From: Chryseobacterium hagamense
GTDB taxonomy: Bacteria; Bacteroidota; Bacteroidia; Flavobacteriales; Weeksellaceae
Reading direction: 5' to 3'
Assembly (NCBI RefSeq): GCF_007991455.1
Contig: NZ_BJYJ01000018.1
Location: forward strand, 30,440 to 94,439
Length of the DNA stretch: 64,000 bases
The position numbers and the translations under genes were made by a program. Below the pieces are notes generated by a model. It was given only the letters and a program-made list of their open reading frames with translations, was not told where the DNA came from and searched no databases. This document shows, one piece after another, positions 34,901 to 42,284 of the stretch. Numbering within the stretch: the first letter of the stretch is position 1; the number at the start of each line of letters is the position of its first letter.

Positions 34901-35884
34901 TTCATCGACAACGGCAACGTGATAATTGGGCAGTGGTCCGCCGATCGTCAGTTCCTGGTCTATGGTCAGAACAGCCATATTGGAAGACACCGTGGTTTCC
35001 GTAGGGCCGTAGCTGTTGATAAACGTACGGTAGGGTTTTGCCCATTTTTCCTGTACCTGACGGGTGCAGGCTTCTCCTCCCGTGTTGATGAGCCGGATGG
35101 AAGGCACTTCATCGATAATCGCCAGGATGCTTGGCACGGCGTGCAGCACCGTAATTTTATTTTTGGTTAAAACTTCACTGAGTTCATCGATGGCCTTCAC
35201 AGTAACGGCATCGGCAATCCAGATGGTGGCACCTGAAAAAAGGCTGACCCAGACTTCCTCGCACCACATATCAAATGACACGGAAAATCCCTGATACACA
35301 ATATCCGTATCTTTTATTCTGATAAAATCCTCTTCGGAACGGATGAGGTGGCAGATGTTGCGGTGGGAAATCGGGATTCCCTTCGGGTTTCCGGTACTGC
35401 CGGACGTAAACAGGACATACGCCCAGTCATCAGGCGTGTTGTTCACAGAAACCGCAGGCACAGCTTCTTCCGGTTGGGGAACTATGCCGATCGGGCAGCA
35501 GTGGATCTGCGCATCGGTATCGGAAAAATAGGTTTTTACCTGAATATCCGTAAAAACTTTTCTTATGCGGTCTTCAGGCATTTCCCGGTCGAGCGGGATG
35601 TACGCGGCGCCGGCTTTCAGGATTCCCAGGATGCAGACCGGAAGTTCCAGGCTTCTGGGATACCAGACCCCGACGCGGTCGCCGGGTTGTACTCCTTCCC
35701 TGTGCAGTTGTGCGGCAATAGCATTGCTCCAGCTGTCGAGCTCGCCATAGGTCAAGGTTTTGTCTTTATAAATAAAAGCCGTTTTGTCTTTATAATGTTC
35801 AAAAACAGGTAATAAGAGTTGGGGGAGGGTTTCGTCTTTAATAAATTCAGGACAAATCTTTCCTAAAATCAAACTGTTCATCAT
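31964..35884 (-). CDS. Pls/PosA family membrane non-ribosomal peptide synthetase (poly-amino-acid synthetase-like)
   Basis: 1306 residues, close to the 1319 of epsilon-poly-L-lysine synthetase Pls of Streptomyces albulus, and with the same domain order. Adenylation domain about 25-500: TSGSTGNPKG at 160-169, SYGPTETT at 291-298, KTGD, KLRGYRIELGE, PSGKIDRKK. Carrier domain 515-585 with phosphopantetheine Ser547 in DLGGHSLL. Then three membrane pairs (about 605-675, 845-912, 1095-1155), each followed by a soluble domain with hexapeptide (left-handed helix) repeats. No classical condensation or thioesterase domain. The likely product is a short homopolymer or conjugate of an amino acid made at the membrane; the substrate is unproven. 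ATG at 35881 is an alternative start. Confidence 0.9.
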   Translation of the reverse strand: MMNSLILGKICPEFIKDETLPQLLLPVFEHYKDKTAFIYKDKTLTYGELDSWSNAIAAQLHREGVQPGDRVGVWYPRSLELPVCILGILKAGAAYIPLDREMPEDRIRKVFTDIQVKTYFSDTDAQIHCCPIGIVPQPEEAVPAVSVNNTPDDWAYVLFTSGSTGNPKGIPISHRNICHLIRSEEDFIRIKDTDIVYQGFSVSFDMWCEEVWVSLFSGATIWIADAVTVKAIDELSEVLTKNKITVLHAVPSILAIIDEVPSIRLINTGGEACTRQVQEKWAKPYRTFINSYGPTETTVSSNMAVLTIDQELTIGGPLPNYHVAVVDEQMNIVPRGERGEMIISGPGVSNGYFNLPELTEQKFLRNPFPEMPGDTLYKTGDAVVFREDGFIDFQGRIDDQIKLRGYRIELGEIESRLNQLPGVSSAAVAVKEDANGQGQLVGYTVMNHGADFDEGGMRKEVARFLAPYMVPIALIKMKEMPRMPSGKIDRKKLPLPESFAVHEKNDRISIDPAASIDEKLLQTLQWVFPGKPVSLEQDFFTDLGGHSLLAATLVSHLRQKAGIPYASLKDIYENRPLSAFAGCLSHKRPEEAHHQEPFKRVSTLQYYLCNVAQTLCLFAVFSLLSFQIFFPYLSYYYFELNDYGTGFALLSAILLYTLIPPVYSLVIIVVKWLVIGKIKEGDYPLWGWYYFRWWLWKTVKRLMPSEFIVETPLYPKYLKLLGVKVHPSAQLSLLPIAAEDLVTIDENVTTSSGCSIDNASVENGMLRIRKVHIKAHAYLGSSAIVCGNTVIEEFGELKDLSCLNEGKRIGYGEIWNGSPAEKSGMKSGEELAPPVLSSATKRNRFALLYACSLFFFPLLIVLPLAPTLYTLYYLDEQSPDYSFYYLWQAPILSTVYILLFILIVSLVTRALQYKMKPGIYPVYSFMYYRKWVKDQIFNLSLVVIHPLFASIYISRFYRMMGSKIGKNSEISTASDVSHHLLEIGEGSFIADAVILGEHDVRNEKLILERTKIGNNSFVGNSGLVPQGYELGDHMLIGVLSKAPSEEQLKSSQEKDWFGSPPIGLPSRQKSEGFNDGLTYHPPLKLKIARALVEGIRIILPQTIVIICSVLYVAYTSKFMEGRIHHLLLFSPFYYLGIVALPCFFFTALLKWIFVGKYKKSEMPMYSLKVWLSEGVTTLYEALPVQFFLDFLRGTLWLPFFLRFLGVKIGKRVWLNTTDITEYDMVSIGDETMLNEDCGPQTHLFEDRIMKIGPVKIGRQTTINTRSIILYDTEIGDHVTVDALSLVMKGEVLSDDTSWHGSPVRGK

Positions 35885-35975
35885 AGGCCGGGATGTATGT
35901 TTTTTGTCGTTTCCTTACACTTGAAAGTACCTTATAAATATACTGTATTTGTCTTTATGTTCCGCCGGTAAATTG

Positions 35976-35983
35976 TAGTTTTG
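35976..35983 (+). promoter_or_regulatory. Putative -7 box (TAGTTTTG) for upp
   Basis: Consensus match 20 bases before the upp ATG, in the 119-base gap divergent to the Pls-type gene. Confidence 0.5.
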
Positions 35984-36003
35984 CAAAATCAAATTAAATA
36001 TTC

Positions 36004-36654
36004 ATGCTTACGATATTATCACAGGACTTTTCTTTAGTCAACCAATGGATCAATGAGCTTCGCAATGTTGAGGTGCAGCAGGACAGGATGCGTTTCAGAA
36101 GGAACATGGAGAGGATCGGAGAGATTGCCGCGTTCGAAATCAGCAAAACGCTTGAGTACAGGGAAGTGGAGATCCGGACGCCTTTGGACAGCGTCAAAGC
36201 TAAAGAAATTGCCGTTCAGCCTGTCATCACCACGATTTTGAGAGCGGGCGTCCCCCTGTTTGAAGGGTTGCTGAATTATCTGGACCAGGCCGACTGCGGA
36301 TTTGTAGCGGCCTACCGGAAGCACGATGCCAACGATTATTTCTCCATCAAGCAGGATTATCTTACGTGCCCAAATATCGAAGGGAGGCCGCTTATCGTCG
36401 GAGATCCGATGCTCGCTACCGGTGCTTCTTTGATTGAAGCGATCAAGGACCTGTTAACGAATGGCAAGCCGTCGTCACTTCATATCGTAGCCGCCATTGC
36501 TTCAAGACTAGGTATAGAGACTCTTCAGAAAGCTTATCCGGAGGCAAAGATCTGGGTAGGGGCCATTGATGAAGAGCTGACATCCAAAGGCTACATCACT
36601 CCGGGACTTGGTGATGCGGGTGATCTGAGCTACGGGGAAAAACTGCAAAGGTAA
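36004..36654 (+). CDS. upp: Uracil phosphoribosyltransferase
   Basis: 216 residues. It makes UMP from uracil and PRPP (pyrimidine salvage). The PRPP-binding motif is VGDPMLATGASLIEAIKDL, and the uracil-binding C-terminal region is YITPGLGDAGD. TTILRAGVPLFEGLL is also diagnostic. Divergent from the Pls-type gene and convergent with comF. Confidence 0.96.
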   Translation: MLTILSQDFSLVNQWINELRNVEVQQDRMRFRRNMERIGEIAAFEISKTLEYREVEIRTPLDSVKAKEIAVQPVITTILRAGVPLFEGLLNYLDQADCGFVAAYRKHDANDYFSIKQDYLTCPNIEGRPLIVGDPMLATGASLIEAIKDLLTNGKPSSLHIVAAIASRLGIETLQKAYPEAKIWVGAIDEELTSKGYITPGLGDAGDLSYGEKLQR

Positions 36655-36735
36655 TCAGGAAAGATTCAGGAAATCTTTCATCAGATTCAATAGCAATTTT
36701 AAACCCTAAACCATGAATCTTGAATTCCAAATCCG

Positions 36736-37389
36736 CTACACATCCACCGCCATTACCAATATACTCACCTTATTGTTTCCGGCACTCAGGATTTCCCAGG
36801 CAACGGTGGCAAGGGTATTTCCGGTGGTAAAGACATCGTCGATCAGCAGGATATGCTTTCCTGAAATGGCTTGGGTGATGGAAAAGGTATTTTTTGTTTC
36901 CAGCCGGTGCTGTTTGTCCTTCAGGGCCTGTGCTTTGGAATAGTGGTTCCTTTTAATTAATTCATGGTCAAACGGAATGTTGTAAAATGCAGACAGACTT
37001 TCGGTAAACAGGTGCAGCTGGTTGTATCCGCGTTCTTTCAGCTTTTTCGGGTGGAGCGGAACCGGAACCAGCAGATCGGGTTTTTGATCCTGAAAGTCCA
37101 GCTGCCCGGTGGTCCAGCCGGCGAGGATTCTGCCAACATGTTCCCGGCTTCTGTATTTTAAGTCATGAATAATCCGGCGGCTCACGTTTTCTTTTTCAAA
37201 GTTCATCAGGGCAAAGGCATTTTCTACCGGAAAGAGAAGGCTGCATTTCTGTTTCATAAAACTGTCGTCCAGATACCCGGTGTGGGTAAAATGAATCTGT
37301 TCCATGCAAAGCGGGCAGGTAAGTAATTGAGCATCGATAATCCGGTTGCAGGCAATACAACGGTTCGGAAAGAGAAGATCCGCAATCAT
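36736..37389 (-). CDS. ComF family phosphoribosyltransferase-like protein
   Basis: 217 residues. N-terminal zinc finger with two C-x-x-C pairs (CIACNR and CPLCME, residues 13-30), a middle region with VPVPLHPKKLKERGYNQ, and the phosphoribosyltransferase motif HILLIDDVFTTGNTLA near 188-203. ComF homologues are linked to DNA uptake in competent bacteria, but many carriers are not known to be competent. It converges with upp. Confidence 0.93.
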   Translation of the reverse strand: MIADLLFPNRCIACNRIIDAQLLTCPLCMEQIHFTHTGYLDDSFMKQKCSLLFPVENAFALMNFEKENVSRRIIHDLKYRSREHVGRILAGWTTGQLDFQDQKPDLLVPVPLHPKKLKERGYNQLHLFTESLSAFYNIPFDHELIKRNHYSKAQALKDKQHRLETKNTFSITQAISGKHILLIDDVFTTGNTLATVAWEILSAGNNKVSILVMAVDV

Positions 37390-37478
37390 TTGTGTGTATT
37401 TTTTTTGCTAATATAATAACTTTCGGGATAGGGTGTATTTAATATTTAAGTTTTACTTTTGAATAAATATTGAGGAAG

Positions 37479-37862
37479 ATGAGCCTGATTTTTGAAAAGC
37501 AGATGACCGTTACGGAAAAGCATATCGATGCCAACAACCATGTGAATAATGTCCAGTACGTCCATTGGGTGGAAGAAATCGCGACGGAACACTGGGAGGC
37601 CGTAAAGCATATCACCGATTATCCCAAAGACATCTGGATGCTGCTGGATCACCATATTCAGTATAAAAAGCAGGTGTTTCTGGGTGATACCCTTACCATC
37701 AGGACCTACCCCAAGTCACCGGAAGGCATCCGACAGCCCCGGAAAGTGGAATTTTACTGTAATGATCAGCTGGTGGTGGACTCAACGACCCTCTGGGTAC
37801 TGGTGGATGCGGAAACGCAGAAAATAAAACGGCTGGAAGGTGACTGGCTGGATAAGCTGTGA
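37479..37862 (+). CDS. Acyl-CoA thioesterase, hotdog-fold 4HBT family
   Basis: 127 residues from the ATG at 37479; a TTG three codons upstream is possible. HIDANNHVNNVQYVHWVEEIA is the hotdog-helix region with the conserved Asn-His-x-Asn pattern of YbgC/FadM-like thioesterases. The acyl-CoA substrate is not known. It stands alone, divergent from comF. Confidence 0.88.
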   Translation: MSLIFEKQMTVTEKHIDANNHVNNVQYVHWVEEIATEHWEAVKHITDYPKDIWMLLDHHIQYKKQVFLGDTLTIRTYPKSPEGIRQPRKVEFYCNDQLVVDSTTLWVLVDAETQKIKRLEGDWLDKL

Positions 37863-38209
37863 TAATTGTGGGCTGCTAATTTCATGATGAGGGAAGGTTA
37901 TTATGCCTGTTTTTACATCAAAACATTCTTTAGTTTATTCTGCGATTTTCCTGTTGCTTTGATGATCATTTAGCCGCTGGTCCAATAGGCTCCTGCGTTC
38001 AGTATTTATCATTTCTTTATCCTGTTCAGTATTGATATCCTACCGAGAATTCTTTCGTCCCCACGATCAATAAATTCATGAATTCTTTTCTTATACCGAC
38101 TGTATTTTCCATCTTGCTGATTTTATGATCAGAGTTAAATAATTTTTCCGGGCTGAAGACAGACAATTAAGCAAACCGAAACTCAAACCAAATTCCTTAT
38201 CTTTGCAGG
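37863..38209. other. 347-base gene-free region upstream of queD
   Basis: No gene or strong hairpin was seen. Only the queD -7 box at its very end can be supported. Confidence 0.5.
38198..38205 (+). promoter_or_regulatory. Putative -7 box (TATCTTTG) for queD
   Basis: Strong consensus match only 4 bases before the ATG at 38210; implies a leaderless transcript. Confidence 0.6.
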
Positions 38210-38656
38210 ATGATACGTATAACAAAAATTTTTACATTCGAAACCGCTCACGTACTGTACAATTACGACGGGAAATGTAAAAATATGCACGGGCATTCCT
38301 ATAAGCTGTTTGTAACGGTGAAGGGAAGGCCGGTTAATGATTTGGAGAACCCCAAAAACGGGATGGTGGTGGATTTTGGAGATATCAAAAGTATCGTGAA
38401 GTCTGAGATTGTAGATGTCTGGGACCATGCCGTTCTGATCAACGGGCTTTCGCCGCACCGCGAACTGGGGGAAGACATGGAAGAGAAAGGCCATAAAGTG
38501 ATTTACTGTACTTTCCAGCCGACCTGCGAGAATATGCTGTATGCCATTGCGGCCAAAATAAAATCGAAGCTGCCCGAAGGGATTTCCCTGGCTTACCTGA
38601 AGCTTCACGAGACCGAAAACTCTTACGGGGAATGGTTTGCAGAGGATAATCAGTAA
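38210..38656 (+). CDS. queD: 6-carboxytetrahydropterin synthase (QueD family)
   Basis: 148 residues of the 6-pyruvoyl-tetrahydropterin synthase fold. The zinc ligands are His14, His27 and His29 in ETAHVLYNYDGKCKNMHGHS, with the catalytic Cys23 between. The C-terminal LHETENSYGEW carries the pterin-binding Glu. In bacteria this makes the queuosine/deazapurine precursor. It is 24 bases before the LpxH-like gene, so the two are probably co-transcribed although their pathways differ. Confidence 0.92.
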   Translation: MIRITKIFTFETAHVLYNYDGKCKNMHGHSYKLFVTVKGRPVNDLENPKNGMVVDFGDIKSIVKSEIVDVWDHAVLINGLSPHRELGEDMEEKGHKVIYCTFQPTCENMLYAIAAKIKSKLPEGISLAYLKLHETENSYGEWFAEDNQ

Positions 38657-38680
38657 TTTACTCAACAAAATATTCAGAAG

Positions 38681-39490
38681 GTGTTAAAGACGACCATCAA
38701 TTTGGAACCCGGGAAAAAAGTATATTTCGCTTCAGATCAGCATTTCGGTGCACCCAATCCGAAGGAAAGCAAGGTGCGGGAAGAGCGTTTTATCCGCTGG
38801 ATGGATGCCATCAAGCATGATGCGCAGGTTCTTTTTCTGATGGGAGATCTGTTTGATTTCTGGCACGAATGGAAACATGTAATCCCTAAAGGATATGTCC
38901 GGGTACTGGGGAAAATTGCCGAGCTGAAAGACCGGGGAGTCCACATTTATTTTTTTGTGGGCAACCATGACCTGTGGATGAAGGATTACCTGGAAGAGGA
39001 GATCGGATGTACGGTTTTTTATCAGAAACAGTACTTCAAAATGGGCGGCAGGCAGTTTTTGCTGGCCCATGGTGACGGATTGGGCCCCGGTGACAAAGGA
39101 TATAAAAGGATGAAAAAAGTGTTCACCAATCCGGTAGCCCAGTGGTTTTTCAAATGGCTGCATCCCGATATTGCGATGAAAATTGCTTTATACATGTCCC
39201 AGAAAAACAAAATGATTTCCGGGGATGAAGACAAGGAATTTCTGGGGGAAGACAAAGAATTCCTGATCATCTATTCCCGGGAAAAACTTAAAACCCAGCC
39301 GATTGATTATTTCATTTACGGGCACCGCCATCTTCCGATGGTTCTGGACCTGGACGGGAAAGCGAAGTACATCAACCTGGGAGACTGGATTTCTTACTTT
39401 ACCTACGGCGTTTTCGAACATGATTTCGAACTGAAGACGTTTGGTAAAGACATAAAAAAATTACCTCAAAAAGAGGTAATCTCCGAATGA
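38681..39490 (+). CDS. UDP-2,3-diacylglucosamine diphosphatase-like metallophosphatase (LpxH family)
   Basis: 269 residues starting at GTG (38681). The calcineurin-type metal motifs are complete: SDQHFG (Asp19, His21), MGDLFDFW (Asp56), VGNHD (Asn95, His96), AHGDGLGPGD (His130) and YGHRHLP. The FDFWHEW sequence is typical of LpxH, which removes UMP from UDP-diacylglucosamine in lipid A synthesis. It is longer than E. coli LpxH (240). A hairpin ATTACCTC/GAGGTAAT lies in the last codons (39464-39482). lpxH is the most likely identity; related phosphoesterases cannot be excluded. Confidence 0.88.
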   Translation: MLKTTINLEPGKKVYFASDQHFGAPNPKESKVREERFIRWMDAIKHDAQVLFLMGDLFDFWHEWKHVIPKGYVRVLGKIAELKDRGVHIYFFVGNHDLWMKDYLEEEIGCTVFYQKQYFKMGGRQFLLAHGDGLGPGDKGYKRMKKVFTNPVAQWFFKWLHPDIAMKIALYMSQKNKMISGDEDKEFLGEDKEFLIIYSREKLKTQPIDYFIYGHRHLPMVLDLDGKAKYINLGDWISYFTYGVFEHDFELKTFGKDIKKLPQKEVISE

Positions 39491-39637
39491 TAAGTCATTC
39501 TTGTTTTTAATCCATATTCCGCCTGGTACAATACAATAAGCCGACCAGAATCAAATTAAAATATTAAAAAAATATTAAAAACAGGAATCATTATTAATCC
39601 TCTTATAACGAGATCATAAAGTTGATCTGTTTCAGCA

Positions 39638-40621
39638 ATGGAAAATATATTCAATATAAAGACAGAGCAGGAATTTTTAACGGCAGCCCTTGAGATTTTC
39701 CGTTATCAGTATGAAAATATCGAAATTTACAAACGCTTTGTAGATTATCTGAACCTGGATCCGGCTAAAGTAGACCGTCTGGAAAATATTCCGTTCCTGC
39801 CGATCGAGATGTTTAAAAACCATCAGGTTTTAGACCGCAACGCAGAGGCCGGCCTGTTTTTTCAGAGTTCGGGAACCACGCAGATGAATCTTTCCCGGCA
39901 TTTCATTGCAGATGAAAATAAATATAAGGAAAGCATCTACCGGAGCTTTGCACAGTTTATCGGAAAGCCTGAAGATTTTATCTTCCTTGGCCTTTTGCCC
40001 AGCTATCTGGAAAAGCAGAATTCATCACTGATTTATATGGTGGATTTTCTCATGAATAAATCCGGACAGCCTGAAAACGGCTATTTTCTCTATAACCATG
40101 AAGATTTATTCAATCTCTTAAATACGCTGGGTGACCGGAAAGTCATTCTTTTCGGGGTTTCTTTTGCCTTGCTGGATTTTATCGATTATTGCGGATCCCG
40201 GAAGGATAAACACCTGAATGTTTCTGAAAACCTGGTCGTGATTGAAACCGGGGGAATGAAAGGGCGAAAAGAGGAAATGACCAAAGACGAGTTGCTGAAG
40301 ATCATGCAGGAAGGTTTTAAAACGGAAAGGATTTATTCGGAATATTCAATGACCGAACTGCTTTCGCAGGCTTATTCCCTGGGGAAGAACGAATATGAGT
40401 GCCCGGGCTGGATGAAAATCATGATCCGTAATGCCGAAGATCCTTTTAATTATGAAAAGGATGGCCGGACCGGGGCCATCAACATTATCGATCTGGCAAA
40501 CCTTCATTCCTGTGCATTTATCGCTACCCAGGATCTGGGAAAAATTACCGGAAATAGGTTTCAGGTACTGGGAAGGATCGACCATTCGGATATCCGCGGC
40601 TGCAGCCTGCTGGTGAGCTGA
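39638..40621 (+). CDS. LuxE/PaaK-like acyltransferase (acyl-protein synthetase family)
   Basis: 327 residues. The adenylate-forming motif FQSSGTTQ lies at 75-82, and the C-terminal IATQDLGKITGNRFQVLGR matches the LuxE-type acyl-protein synthetase family found widely in Bacteroidota. It probably activates a fatty or aryl acid as adenylate and passes it to a protein or carrier; the substrate is unknown. No lux or phenylacetate genes are nearby. Confidence 0.85.
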   Translation: MENIFNIKTEQEFLTAALEIFRYQYENIEIYKRFVDYLNLDPAKVDRLENIPFLPIEMFKNHQVLDRNAEAGLFFQSSGTTQMNLSRHFIADENKYKESIYRSFAQFIGKPEDFIFLGLLPSYLEKQNSSLIYMVDFLMNKSGQPENGYFLYNHEDLFNLLNTLGDRKVILFGVSFALLDFIDYCGSRKDKHLNVSENLVVIETGGMKGRKEEMTKDELLKIMQEGFKTERIYSEYSMTELLSQAYSLGKNEYECPGWMKIMIRNAEDPFNYEKDGRTGAINIIDLANLHSCAFIATQDLGKITGNRFQVLGRIDHSDIRGCSLLVS

Positions 40622-40807
40622 TGCTGATGAGTTTGGTTATGGGGGCGTATTGAATTCAGCGAGCAGGTTGTTTGAGAGTGGGAGAGTGGATGGGTTTGCG
40701 TGCAAAAGCGTTTCAAAGTTAGAAAGTAAGAGGAGAGAAAAGCATAAAAGAAAATGACGGATTCTCCGTTAGAGGTATAATCAATTAAATTTTAATTAGA
40801 AAACAAA

Positions 40808-41353
40808 GTGTTAAAAATAGAAGAATTGGTGCATGCATTTATCCATTTTCATTGTAATTTTGAAAAGGACATGGTGCTTACCAATCATTTTCAGGCCGAT
40901 TGGGAAGCCGATATTTTACTGATCGATGCGGAAGGGTATAGCCATGAAATCGAGATCAAGCTTTCAAAGAGCGATTTTAAAAATGATTTTAAAAAGTCAT
41001 ATACCAACTCGAATACCGGCGAAAAATTTCTGAAGCATGACAAGATTTCGTGTGGCGATTACATCTGCAATGCGTTCAGTTTCCTGTTGCCGATGGGCAT
41101 GGTGGATCATGATCTTATCCCTGCACATTGCGGGATTATCGAGTTTTATCATAATGTAGACACCTGGGATACGGAATTTTACCGGATCCGCGAGCCGAAA
41201 CGCGTGCATGAAGACTCCTATTGGAAGCTGAATGACAAAGATGTTTTCATCCGGAAAATGGCTCTGAGCCTGTTGCAGAAAAAACTGCAGATCAAAGGGA
41301 AGCACGAAGAGCTGATTTTCAGAAGTCCTTTTGATATCAAAAAAATGAGATAA
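40808..41353 (+). CDS. Hypothetical protein with PD-(D/E)XK nuclease-like core (MmcB-like)
   Basis: 181 residues from a GTG start at 40808. The N-terminal half has the pattern DWEADILLID, then HEIEIKLSKSDFKNDFKKS. Asp35 followed 14 residues later by Glu49-Ile-Lys51 matches the D...ExK metal-binding core, and the S-x-x-D-F...D-x-K run resembles the MmcB/DUF-type putative repair nucleases. The rest is unknown. It is a single gene with a strong terminator. The upstream gap (40622-40807) has purine-rich, repeat-like text. Confidence 0.6.
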   Translation: MLKIEELVHAFIHFHCNFEKDMVLTNHFQADWEADILLIDAEGYSHEIEIKLSKSDFKNDFKKSYTNSNTGEKFLKHDKISCGDYICNAFSFLLPMGMVDHDLIPAHCGIIEFYHNVDTWDTEFYRIREPKRVHEDSYWKLNDKDVFIRKMALSLLQKKLQIKGKHEELIFRSPFDIKKMR

Positions 41354-41365
41354 AGTACAAAACGT

Positions 41366-41403
41366 AACAACAGATCCTGTCAACCGGCAGGATCTGTTGT
41401 TTT
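41366..41403 (+). terminator. Terminator after the nuclease-like gene
   Basis: Fourteen-pair perfect stem AACAACAGATCCTG / CAGGATCTGTTGTT with an 8-base loop and short T-rich tail. Confidence 0.85.
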
Positions 41404-41584
41404 AAGACCTTTAATTTATTAAGAGTAAAGACCTGAAAGATTGTCTGTAAAACATATATAATAATAAATTTAATAAACCCTATTGATAAATTATTCAACT
41501 CATAATAACATAAAAATTTTATGGCAGCTGAATTGCATGGAATAAAATCATTATTTTTATTACGGATAATCTAAAGCATCTTTC

Positions 41585-42205
41585 ATGAAAAAGTTTTTAT
41601 GTGTGATTTTTGCGGCTTCGGTATATAGTTCTTCCTATTCGCAGGCTTCAAAAAATACATTACCCTGCTATGATCTTACCGAGGTCGTGAAAGTGCAGCC
41701 CACCATGCTTTACAAACCGCACCTGGATGCTTCGAAAAGCTTTGGCATCCCTTTGCTCCAGGATTCGAGGACGGTACAGAAATACATTACGAACGGAAAA
41801 CTTCACAAAATAAAAAAGTCGGGAAAAGGATACCGTGTTCAGAAGCTTGATTACAGCAGGGCCTGGATGGTTTCAAAAGGCAAGATGATGCTGGAAAAAA
41901 TTGCAACCCGATTCCATAAGGAAACCAAAGGCGGAACGTTTACGGTTTCTTCCCTCACCAGGACGCTGGAAGACCAGTGCCGGCTGAGAAGGGTGAATTC
42001 CAATGCCGCTATGGGAATCAGTTCTCATAATTACGGCAATTCCTTCGATATCTCCTATGTGCGTTTCAATGATGTCTTACGATCCGATCCCAAAATGGAG
42101 GCGGCACTGGAAAAAGTACTGCAGTATTATTACAATGCCGGAAAGATTTTTTACATCAAAGAGAGGCAGCAAAGCTGTTTCCACATTACGGTAAAGAACT
42201 ATTAA
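41585..42205 (+). CDS. DUF5715-like secreted protein, possible M15-type peptidase fold
   Basis: 206 residues. The signal peptide ends near SSYSQA (21). The conserved elements FTVSSLTRTLEDQCRL, GISSHNYGNSFDISYVRF and the final QQSCFHITVK resemble the S-x-H-x-x-G-x-x-x-D and C-terminal H of VanY/M15 zinc carboxypeptidases. It would then act on peptidoglycan peptides in the periplasm. The DUF5715 name is recalled from similar Bacteroidota proteins, and activity is inferred. Confidence 0.7.
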   Translation: MKKFLCVIFAASVYSSSYSQASKNTLPCYDLTEVVKVQPTMLYKPHLDASKSFGIPLLQDSRTVQKYITNGKLHKIKKSGKGYRVQKLDYSRAWMVSKGKMMLEKIATRFHKETKGGTFTVSSLTRTLEDQCRLRRVNSNAAMGISSHNYGNSFDISYVRFNDVLRSDPKMEAALEKVLQYYYNAGKIFYIKERQQSCFHITVKNY

Positions 42206-42254
42206 TAAATATTCAATTATTTGTGAGATGCTTGCACAGATAAATTAGTTTGTA

Positions 42255-42262
42255 TAATTTTG
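42255..42262 (+). promoter_or_regulatory. Putative -7 box (TAATTTTG) for the 42.3-kb gene
   Basis: Consensus match 22 bases before the ATG at 42285 (13 before the alternative GTG). Confidence 0.5.
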
Positions 42263-42284
42263 ACGCATTAAAACCGTGAAAAAA

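Noticed and set aside
34217..35170. 317-residue plus-strand frame inside the Pls-type gene
   Set aside because: Antisense shadow of the adenylation domain; no motif.
39464..39482. Hairpin ATTACCTC/GAGGTAAT at the end of the LpxH-like gene as a terminator
   Set aside because: It lies inside the coding sequence and has a T-run only on the opposite strand, where no gene needs it; kept as a note only.
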